NCBI RefSeq assembly: GCF_022815905.2
Contig: NZ_CP119327.1
Location: 1,860,001 to 1,924,000 of the forward strand
Source of the DNA: Staphylococcus sp. NRL 16/872
GTDB taxonomy: Bacteria; Bacillota; Bacilli; Staphylococcales; Staphylococcaceae
DNA: 64,000 nt
Direction of reading: 5' to 3'
The notes beneath the pieces were generated by a model. The model searched no databases and was not told the origin of the DNA. It worked only from the letters and a program-made list of their open reading frames with translations. Numbering within the stretch: position 1 is the first letter of the stretch; each line of letters opens with the position of its first letter. Shown in pieces: positions 56,553-64,000 of the stretch. Position numbers and translations under genes: made by a program.

Positions 56553-59500
56553 TTATTCGTCTTCATCTACGCTTATTTCTTCATATTGGAAGAAATAAAG
56601 TGAACCTGAAACTTTTGTTCCCAATATCGTTTCTAAAGTATTTTGATAATATTTCATTTGGATTTTATATTTCTCGCGAAGTTGCTGACCTATTTCTTCT
56701 TCTGTCATCCCTCTTCGTTTATTAAAGGCATCCGTTTTATAATCCACAAAATAATATTGACCATCTTTTAAATAAATTAAGTCAATCATTCCTTGTATGA
56801 TAGACACATCTTCATCTGGCATTTCGTCTACCTTTGCTTGATTAACCACAAAAGGTAATTCTCTAAACACTTTATCAGCTTGAGCAATTTTTATATACAA
56901 ATTACTTCTAACAAATTTCATGACTTCTTCAAATTGAATATCTTGTTTCGCATCTGCTTCAATAATATGTTTCTCTATTAAACTATCAATATAGTCATTT
57001 AACTCCGTTTCTGTTAAACGTTCTTCTTTAAATGGTAAATGTTGCATGACGGTATGCATTAATGTCCCTATTTCATTTGCTTTACGTTTTTTATTCTGTC
57101 TTAAGAAATGTGGACGTTCATAAGTTGCTACGCCAATGCGATATTGTCTTACTCTTTCATAGCTTGTACCACTTTCCTCTGTTTCAAGTTGACGTTTCAA
57201 CTCAGACACGGATTGTTTTGACGGTTTTTTCGTATCTTTAAGATATGGATATTTAAAAGCTAACTGAGCGTTGATTTGTTGTTTTAAACTATCGTCGTTA
57301 GTGCCACTTGTTTCTATATCTTCTACTGTTCTATGTTCATTTTTTTGACCTTCATTTTTAAAAGTAAGGTCATCGAAATAAACAGTTTTAATGTCCACTG
57401 AGGGATATAAACTGTCATCTAAATTATCAATAGATGTTTCAAATTGAAGCTCAGGTACTAATGATGTAGATTGATGTTTAGCTAAAATGCCATAAATTAA
57501 GTCAAACGGCTTTGCCACAGACAAACGTTTATGTAGTGCAATACGTTGATTGGTAATTGGAAAACGTTCAAATTTAGCTAAAGTTTCTTCTTTATCGACG
57601 GAGCCTATTAATATAAGCTGCTCTTTTGCACGGGTTAAAGCTACATAAATTAAACGCATTTCTTCAGAAATTAATTCCTTTTCAATAATTGATTTAATCA
57701 CTACTGAAGATAAAGAAGGAAACGCGATATTTTCTTCTAAGTCATAGTAGTCCATACCTAAGCCAAACTTCTGATTAAGTACAAGAGGCTGACGTATATC
57801 CCCTTTATTAAATTCTTTTGATAGACCTGAATAAATAACAAATGGAAATTCTAACCCTTTACTACTATGAACCGTCATCATTCGTACGACATTATCATTA
57901 GGACCAATGACATTTTCTTCACCAAAATCTTTATTACGTTCAATAAGTTCATCAATAAATCGAATGAATTGGTACAGCCCTCTAAAACTTGAATTTTCAA
58001 ATTCAATTGCTTTATTAAATAAACCATATAAGTTAGCGCGTCTGCCTTTTCCACCTACTAAACCACTAAAGTATTGGATGACATAATGATCATTATAAAA
58101 TTTATCGATGAGTTGATATACAGGATGTTCTTGACTATAGTCTTGATATCGAGATAAATCATCTAAGAAGCGTTGTAATTTCTCTTTCAATGCCGGTTGC
58201 GCATTGTCATCTTGTAGATAATGCATGATGGATTGATAGAAATAATCATCATGCGCACTGACCACGCGAATGTGCGCTAACTCATCTTCTGTAAATTGAT
58301 AAATTACTGAACGCATTAAGCCAACTAAATAAATATCTTGTAATGGATTATCAATCGTTCTTAGAAAAGATAATACTAAACGGACTTCTGTTTGCTCAAA
58401 GTAACCTTCCTTGCTTTTAACATGAAATGGAATGCCATGATCTTTAAAAGCTTGTTGCAAGTTACGTGCATTGCTTAAGCCTCGCTCTAAAATAACGATA
58501 TCTTTGAATGTAGCTTGACGATATGACTCCGTTTTAATGTCATAAACAAGTTTGTTCTCAATAATATCTTCTACTTGTTTGACAATGTATTGCGCTTCTT
58601 GTTCTGCTTTATCTAAATCATTGTCTGCACTACTAGACTTAATAAGTGCATGTAATTCGAGTGGCATCGATTTATCTGAATACTTTGTCGCACCAAAATA
58701 CAAGCGTGCATCAGCGTCATAATTAATTTCGCCGACTTCTTCATCCATCATATGGTCAAATAAATAGTTCGTTGTTGATAAAACTTCTTTACGAGACCGG
58801 AAATTCTTGGATAAATCGATACGTAAACCAGTTTGATCTCCAACTTTGTCAAAGCGATTATATTTATTCATAAACAACGTAGGATCTGCCTGTCTAAATT
58901 TATAAATAGATTGTTTAACATCTCCTACCATAAATAAATTACCGTTCGATTCATCGCCACGTTTAATAGTTGAAATAATTGCTTCTTGAACTTGGTTCGT
59001 ATCCTGATATTCATCAATTAAAATTTCTTCAAATTGTTGGCGATAATCTTTAGCAACATTTGAAGGGTGACCTTGTTCATCAGTCAATATTTGCAATGCA
59101 AAGTGTTCATAATCGGCAAAGTCTAAGACATTACGACTTCGCTTTTTCTCAGCAAAATCATTAATAATATCTTTAACAATTTGAATTAAATAGTGAATAC
59201 GAGGTCCTAGCTTATTCATATCTGCTTTTAATTCTTCTACAGAACGCATCAAATACTCATTTTTAACTTTACCGAGTATTTTTTTATATTCATCATAAAA
59301 TTCTTTAGCATCTACTAAAGTTTGAGGGTCAATGCCTTCGTCTTCATTTTCATTTTTAAGCTTTTGAGAAATTTGAGGTAACTTCTCCGAGGTATAGTTA
59401 ATAATCATCTCACGATTAACTACGCTACCTTCCATCATTTTGGCACATTTCACTTTTTCTAATTTCATTACATCAAGATGCTTTTCTGTTCCAATACTAT

Positions 59501-60224
59501 TAGAAAAGTTATTATCCGCTTCTAATAATGAATCATAAGCAGCTTTAATATAAATTAGAGATAATCTATTAAGTTCTGCAATATAGTCTTGTTGCAATTC
59601 TTCATTGTCATATAACTCTGTTAATGAATCTAACCACGCAAAAGGCGATGGATTTGCGATACTGAAATTATAAAATCGTTTTAATATATCTCTAAATTGA
59701 TCATCATTCCGGTCATTAGACAATTGTTCAACTAACGTAAGAAAGTCTATATCTGGTTCTTCATAATGTTTTTCTAAAACTTCATCAATAGATTGTTCTA
59801 ATAACAGAACATTTTCAACGTCGTTGATTGTTCTAAAGTTAGGATCTAAATCAATAACGTCATAATGTTGTTGAATAATTTTCAAACAAAAACTGTGTAG
59901 TGTTGAAATTTGGGCTTGATGAATCTTAATGCGTTGATTCTTAAGATGTTCGTTATTAGGTTCTTCTATAGATGCTTGTTGAATACGTTGCTCTACTCTA
60001 TGTTTCATCTCTCTCGCACTTAAATTAGTAAAGGTAACCACGAGCAATTTATCCACGTCTATACCATCTCTAAGAATTTTTTGAATAATACGTTCAACTA
60101 ATACTGCTGTTTTACCTGAACCGGCAGCTGCTGCTACTAAAATATCTTTCCCGCTAGCATAAATACTTTCCCATTGTGCATCTGTCCACTGGGCGTCTTG
60201 TGGCTTAACAGGTATATTATTCAT
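56553..60224 (-). CDS. addA: ATP-dependent helicase/nuclease subunit A (AddA/RexA)
   Basis: AddA is the UvrD-like motor and one nuclease of the AddAB complex that resects double-strand breaks and stops at Chi. The 1223 residues include Walker [11 protein letters not shown] near residue 35, motif [12 protein letters not shown], motif [14 protein letters not shown], motif [12 protein letters not shown], and a C-terminal RecB-family nuclease with [11 protein letters not shown] and [10 protein letters not shown] 60224 follows GTGGGGAT and overlaps addB by 8 bp, so the two subunits are made together. Confidence 0.96.
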   Translation of the reverse strand: MNNIPVKPQDAQWTDAQWESIYASGKDILVAAAAGSGKTAVLVERIIQKILRDGIDVDKLLVVTFTNLSAREMKHRVEQRIQQASIEEPNNEHLKNQRIKIHQAQISTLHSFCLKIIQQHYDVIDLDPNFRTINDVENVLLLEQSIDEVLEKHYEEPDIDFLTLVEQLSNDRNDDQFRDILKRFYNFSIANPSPFAWLDSLTELYDNEELQQDYIAELNRLSLIYIKAAYDSLLEADNNFSNSIGTEKHLDVMKLEKVKCAKMMEGSVVNREMIINYTSEKLPQISQKLKNENEDEGIDPQTLVDAKEFYDEYKKILGKVKNEYLMRSVEELKADMNKLGPRIHYLIQIVKDIINDFAEKKRSRNVLDFADYEHFALQILTDEQGHPSNVAKDYRQQFEEILIDEYQDTNQVQEAIISTIKRGDESNGNLFMVGDVKQSIYKFRQADPTLFMNKYNRFDKVGDQTGLRIDLSKNFRSRKEVLSTTNYLFDHMMDEEVGEINYDADARLYFGATKYSDKSMPLELHALIKSSSADNDLDKAEQEAQYIVKQVEDIIENKLVYDIKTESYRQATFKDIVILERGLSNARNLQQAFKDHGIPFHVKSKEGYFEQTEVRLVLSFLRTIDNPLQDIYLVGLMRSVIYQFTEDELAHIRVVSAHDDYFYQSIMHYLQDDNAQPALKEKLQRFLDDLSRYQDYSQEHPVYQLIDKFYNDHYVIQYFSGLVGGKGRRANLYGLFNKAIEFENSSFRGLYQFIRFIDELIERNKDFGEENVIGPNDNVVRMMTVHSSKGLEFPFVIYSGLSKEFNKGDIRQPLVLNQKFGLGMDYYDLEENIAFPSLSSVVIKSIIEKELISEEMRLIYVALTRAKEQLILIGSVDKEETLAKFERFPITNQRIALHKRLSVAKPFDLIYGILAKHQSTSLVPELQFETSIDNLDDSLYPSVDIKTVYFDDLTFKNEGQKNEHRTVEDIETSGTNDDSLKQQINAQLAFKYPYLKDTKKPSKQSVSELKRQLETEESGTSYERVRQYRIGVATYERPHFLRQNKKRKANEIGTLMHTVMQHLPFKEERLTETELNDYIDSLIEKHIIEADAKQDIQFEEVMKFVRSNLYIKIAQADKVFRELPFVVNQAKVDEMPDEDVSIIQGMIDLIYLKDGQYYFVDYKTDAFNKRRGMTEEEIGQQLREKYKIQMKYYQNTLETILGTKVSGSLYFFQYEEISVDEDE

Positions 60225-63200
60225 CGTTATCCCCACTTTCTAACTCCACTTCTTGAATCGCTTGTATTGGGTCAATCGATTCATCAACGTAACGATAGTG
60301 TTTACTATCGATAATACTGTCGACGTGACAAACTGATTGGAAACTACAATATTGACATGGTAATTTATTATCAAATTTTAATGGTGCAACCTCGGTATGA
60401 CCATCCATAATATTTGATGCTGTTTCAATGAAGTTATCTTTATTATGTTTAATGAATTTATGAATTGTTGTTTCATCTGCGACACTACTGCCTCGGCTGC
60501 TAAATCCACCGTCTTTTTTCAATGTAATCGGTACTATGTCAGATTTAGGTGCTGTATCTAAACGAATATCCATCGCATCCACAACGTTTGCGTCACTATT
60601 GACTAAGCCTCGTAATTTATATTTTTGAAGGAAAGCTTTATCTAATGCCTCTTCTTTTAAAGCATCTTCCATCATTTCTCCCCAATGTTTGAACTTAAGA
60701 CGTTCATCGTGAACATGGAAATACAATAATCCACCAGGTTTAACTTCTTCACTCAAGCCTAAGCGTTGAGCATTTTGTAAAGCGATATCCATATAGGTCA
60801 TCATCTGCATTTGCTTACCATAATATACTTTTTTCAAGTTTAGGTTAGCACTGTGATCAGATGATTTATAATCAATAATATTGATAAAACTTTTATCCTT
60901 TGTTGTATACGTATCAATACGATCGATTTGTCCACGAATATTAACAGGGATACCTTGTTTGGTAATTAAAGGTTGAGCGATTAATTCATCGTCATCACGT
61001 GGTGATTTTCTAAAGCCTGTTTCAAAGCGTTGTGGTCTAAATTTTGTATTTTCATTTTGATAACGTAAGGCTTTTAATGTACTTTCCACAATTACGCCGA
61101 TACGTTTTGAAACATAACGATAATAAGCATTAGAATCCATTAAATTAAACTGTACATTTGGTAACACCTTTTCTAAAGCTTCGAGTGTTAGCAAATGAAT
61201 TTTTTGATTATCAAGATGTTTAAAATCCCCATTAATTCTATCTGAAATGTATTTCAAAGCGGAATGGAAAATGTTGCCTAAATCGAACGTTTCTAATTTA
61301 TATTTCGTACGTTCATTTAAACGCAAACCATAATTGGCATAGTGCTGAAATGGACAATCATTATAGCCTTCAAAGCGAGATACACTGGCGTTAATCGTCT
61401 TACCATATAAAGACGTCGCTAAATCTCCCTCTAATTGCACCGTTTTATTATCATATGTTAAAGCCGTTAATAAATAATTTAATCCTTTGTTTAAAACATC
61501 ATTATCACGCATAACTTGATATGCATCTAACCATACATCTGCCACCATTTCATCTTCTAACCAAGCTTTGAGCGCTTCGAATAACACTACTTTTGTTTGG
61601 TGAGGATGTTCCATAAGGGTTAATGGATGCGCGTTATGTTCATAGTGGATATTAGTTACTTCCAAACCATTAAATAATGCTTGAATTTGATTTAAGAACG
61701 GACTTTTTTCTTTTTCATCCCCTTGCACACCCATTAGACTGTAAGAGAAAGTCAACTGTTCACAGGCACGTGTCATAGCAATGTAACAAACAAAAGCTTC
61801 ATCCATTTGTAAAATGTCAGACGTAGGACTTAATTCTACACGTGTTTGTTGTTCAAACACTTTCTTTTCCTCATCCGTAATTAAACTAGATGAAGATACC
61901 GGTTGAGGCATCGTGCCATCATTCATTCCTACTATATAGATATGTTTTTTATTATCTACTTTAGCCAAATCCATCGTACCGATACTCACTTGGTCTAATG
62001 TTTGAGGTATCATTAAAAATTCAAGCTGTTCTAAACCGATATCAAAAACTTCTAAAAATCGATTCAATGTCATTTCCTCTTCATCAAAGACAATGACTAA
62101 GTCATCTAATATCTGAATTAAACCGTTCCAAAGTTGATCGATTTCTTCAGCTGCTTCATGGTAACCATCGACATCTAATTGATCTCGGTGAGCCATCAAA
62201 TATTTTGGTACATCAAATGATTCCATTGTTTCGTAGAAGGCAGTTGCAAACCCTTTAACATGTGTTGCGTTATTCATTGCTTTTTCAAAACGCAATATTT
62301 TATCAATCATGTCATTTTTCAGTTGAACTACTTGTTCAAAAGTTGCTCGTTCTTCTTCAGTTAACTTATGTTCTTTACGACCCATTTTTGTAAAATTATC
62401 AATACTAAACAACTTTTCATCTAACCAACGTTTACCATAAATGCCACGTTCAACAACAAAATTTTCCAATAGATCAATTAGATAATCACTATTTTTAAAA
62501 TGATTAGATAAAATATTAGTCTTAAATAAACGCATCATCGGACTTATATTCCAATTGGTTTGAATGACTTCAAGTAGCGAACGTACCATTTCCATAACAG
62601 GATGATGTGTCATAGGTTTCTTGGTGTCAATACTAAATGGAATATCGTACTGTGGTAAAACAGAATCGAATAAATAAGCATAGGATTCATCGCGATATAA
62701 AATAGCAATATCTTGGTATCTAAATTGATGATCACGTGCATCTTTAATTATTTGTCGCGCTATTTCATTAACTTCTTCACGCATACTTGAAGACTCTAGA
62801 ATATGAATATGTCCTTGATGTGCAACCGGATTGATCTGTAAGGCATCAAATTGTTGTTCTAATTGCAGTAAGTCTGGATTATTAAAGCGATATTGTTGCT
62901 TAAAATGGGCTTGATTTAATTCAATATGTAAATCATTGGCTATCTCTTTTAAATGTGTTACTACTTCGGATGGCTTTCTGAATAAACTGAAAGGATCTTC
63001 ATTGCCATCCGTTGTAAGAAGAACTGTCACCTTTTTAGCATGTTGTACTAATGCTTTAATAATTTGATACTCAAGTGTCGAAAAGTTATGAAAGCCATCT
63101 ATATATATTTCTGCACGTTTCAGCCATTTAGATTGCGGTATGATTTGAATAAATTGATTCAAACTATCTTCGGCAGTTATAAATTCTCCATTTAAACGTT

Positions 63201-63705
63201 CCTCAAAATAACGATATATGAGTGCAATATCTTCTAATTTATGACGTGTTCTCGTTTGAATTTCGTTCTCTTTCAAGAATAAATCCAAATGTTCAGGTGT
63301 GACAGAATATTTTTTAAAATCTTGTATTTGTTCGCTCAATTTCTCACTAAAGCCATAATAGTTCACTTGTGATTGATATAATTTAAGTTCTGATTTATGT
63401 TGTTGTACAAGGTCATAAATCATCATCTCTGTACCAGCTTGAGTTAATCGTTCTTCAGTTAATCCCCCAACTTCTTGAAAGATTCTATAACTTAATCGTT
63501 CAAAGTGTAAAACTTCAGTTCTTAAACTGCCATTTAATTCCCTATCTTTAACAAATGATTGTTCTAATTGAAACGTATTTTGTGTAGGTGCGATTAAAAT
63601 AATTGGATCACCTAATGGGTCTTGTTTCATTTGTCTCTTAATATTGTTAATCATTTGATGTGATTTACCAGTACCTGCTCTGCCAAGATAAGCATTCAAT
63701 TCCAT
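60217..63705 (-). CDS. addB: ATP-dependent helicase/deoxyribonuclease subunit B (AddB/RexB)
   Basis: AddB is the partner subunit that holds the Chi-recognition helicase-like domain and a second nuclease. The 1162 residues have Walker A GRAGTGKS at about 9-16, and a C-terminal RecB-type nuclease ([17 protein letters not shown]). Four cysteines frame it: one in [11 protein letters not shown] (about 785) and three in [12 protein letters not shown] (about 1122-1133), the AddB iron-sulfur cluster. ATG 63705 follows AAAGGAGTGGG. It is followed by addA with overlap; spsB lies upstream. Confidence 0.96.
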   Translation of the reverse strand: MELNAYLGRAGTGKSHQMINNIKRQMKQDPLGDPIILIAPTQNTFQLEQSFVKDRELNGSLRTEVLHFERLSYRIFQEVGGLTEERLTQAGTEMMIYDLVQQHKSELKLYQSQVNYYGFSEKLSEQIQDFKKYSVTPEHLDLFLKENEIQTRTRHKLEDIALIYRYFEERLNGEFITAEDSLNQFIQIIPQSKWLKRAEIYIDGFHNFSTLEYQIIKALVQHAKKVTVLLTTDGNEDPFSLFRKPSEVVTHLKEIANDLHIELNQAHFKQQYRFNNPDLLQLEQQFDALQINPVAHQGHIHILESSSMREEVNEIARQIIKDARDHQFRYQDIAILYRDESYAYLFDSVLPQYDIPFSIDTKKPMTHHPVMEMVRSLLEVIQTNWNISPMMRLFKTNILSNHFKNSDYLIDLLENFVVERGIYGKRWLDEKLFSIDNFTKMGRKEHKLTEEERATFEQVVQLKNDMIDKILRFEKAMNNATHVKGFATAFYETMESFDVPKYLMAHRDQLDVDGYHEAAEEIDQLWNGLIQILDDLVIVFDEEEMTLNRFLEVFDIGLEQLEFLMIPQTLDQVSIGTMDLAKVDNKKHIYIVGMNDGTMPQPVSSSSLITDEEKKVFEQQTRVELSPTSDILQMDEAFVCYIAMTRACEQLTFSYSLMGVQGDEKEKSPFLNQIQALFNGLEVTNIHYEHNAHPLTLMEHPHQTKVVLFEALKAWLEDEMVADVWLDAYQVMRDNDVLNKGLNYLLTALTYDNKTVQLEGDLATSLYGKTINASVSRFEGYNDCPFQHYANYGLRLNERTKYKLETFDLGNIFHSALKYISDRINGDFKHLDNQKIHLLTLEALEKVLPNVQFNLMDSNAYYRYVSKRIGVIVESTLKALRYQNENTKFRPQRFETGFRKSPRDDDELIAQPLITKQGIPVNIRGQIDRIDTYTTKDKSFINIIDYKSSDHSANLNLKKVYYGKQMQMMTYMDIALQNAQRLGLSEEVKPGGLLYFHVHDERLKFKHWGEMMEDALKEEALDKAFLQKYKLRGLVNSDANVVDAMDIRLDTAPKSDIVPITLKKDGGFSSRGSSVADETTIHKFIKHNKDNFIETASNIMDGHTEVAPLKFDNKLPCQYCSFQSVCHVDSIIDSKHYRYVDESIDPIQAIQEVELESGDNDE

Positions 63706-63786
63706 TATTCCCACTCCTTTAATGTTATTTTAACATAGAACATACGTTCCCTAAAGTGATTTATAACTCTTCTCATAAAAATAAAA

Positions 63787-63824
63787 GCGGAGTGAAATTC
63801 AAATTAATGAATTCTACCCCACTC
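63787..63824 (-). terminator. Probable terminator after spsB
   Basis: Imperfect stem GCGGAGTGAAATTC with GAATTCTACCCCACTC including G-T pairs; the minus strand continues with TTTTATTTTTATG. Confidence 0.6.
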
Positions 63825-63829
63825 ACAAT

Positions 63830-64000
63830 TTACTTATTATCTGGATTGAAATTAAACTTAAAGTCATTTAAAGGCCAAAATCTAAATGAAACTTTACCGA
63901 CAATTTGGTTCTTGTCAATTAAACCAAATGCACGGCTATCTTTACTAACTTCTCGATTATCTCCAAGTACTAGATATTTGTCTTTAGGAATAACATTAGA
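63830..64000 (-). CDS. spsB: Signal peptidase I, C-terminal part (N-terminus beyond window)
   Basis: The last 56 residues of a type I signal peptidase are present, ending FNPDNK. The family signature GDNREVSKDSRAFG (box E) is intact, followed by IVGKVSFRFWPLN. The catalytic Ser and Lys lie outside the window. The enzyme removes signal peptides from secreted proteins at the outer membrane face. The place upstream of addB is that of spsB in S. aureus. Confidence 0.88.
   Translation of the reverse strand, partial: SNVIPKDKYLVLGDNREVSKDSRAFGLIDKNQIVGKVSFRFWPLNDFKFNFNPDNK

Overview
The window is a stretch of the conserved core chromosome of a low-GC Gram-positive bacterium, almost certainly a Staphylococcus. 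The gene order (murE-prfC, ugtP-ltaA, fabI-cpaA-mgtE, relQ-nadK-yjbH, pepF-coiA-mecA-spxA-trpS, opp4-opp3, fabF-fabH, clpB, cdr, addA-addB-spsB) is the staphylococcal order. The proteins that I know well from S. aureus (FabI, MurE, ClpB, MgtE) are close to the S. aureus versions but not identical, so a coagulase-negative species is likely; the species cannot be fixed from the sequence alone. There is no prophage, insertion sequence, CRISPR array, resistance island, rRNA or tRNA.

Layout. 1-4.7 kb: a cut 5'-nucleotidase-family gene, a Ktr potassium channel subunit and a membrane-anchored HtrA protease. 5.1-9.5 kb: a TerC-family protein behind a yybP-ykoY manganese riboswitch, then the murE - small protein - prfC operon. 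9.9-15.1 kb: the lipoteichoic acid anchor pair ugtP-ltaA, a 2H phosphoesterase, an esterase and an AI-2E-type permease. 15.4-22.3 kb: fabI, then one minus-strand operon of yjbL-like, relQ, nadK, pseudouridine synthase, mgtE and cpaA. 22.6-30.2 kb: CYTH protein, truncated haemoglobin and YjbH on the plus strand, then a serine-rich secreted protein, a lipoprotein, the small RNA RsaE/RoxS, pepF, coiA, mecA and spxA on the minus strand. 30.5-43.3 kb: trpS and two complete back-to-back oligopeptide ABC transporters (Opp4 with its binding protein first, Opp3 with it last). 43.5-49.8 kb: a membrane protein, fabF-fabH with a FapR operator, a DUF2929 protein and clpB with a CtsR operator. 49.8-64 kb: an OatA-like acyltransferase, a DUF59 protein, a HAD phosphatase, CoA-disulfide reductase, a UPF0344 membrane protein, a FAH-family protein, the AddAB/RexAB recombination nuclease and the end of signal peptidase I.

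Functional themes. Envelope building: MurE, UgtP/LtaA, acyltransferase, signal peptidase. Fatty acid synthesis: FabI, FabF, FabH. Ion and stringent control: Ktr, CpaA, MgtE, RelQ. Spx/Clp proteolysis: SpxA, its adaptor YjbH, MecA, ClpB. Peptide nitrogen supply: Opp4 and Opp3, with a perfect CodY box before opp4A.

I found no undescribed multi-gene system. The parts most worth a second look are non-coding: RsaE and its promoter, the manganese riboswitch, two copies of a 118-bp inverted-repeat element (one sitting between duplicated palindromes inside the opp4 operon), and STAR-like GC-rich repeats, one of them in the leader of cdr. Many start codons were moved inward to the codon that follows a proper ribosome binding site; four genes start with TTG.
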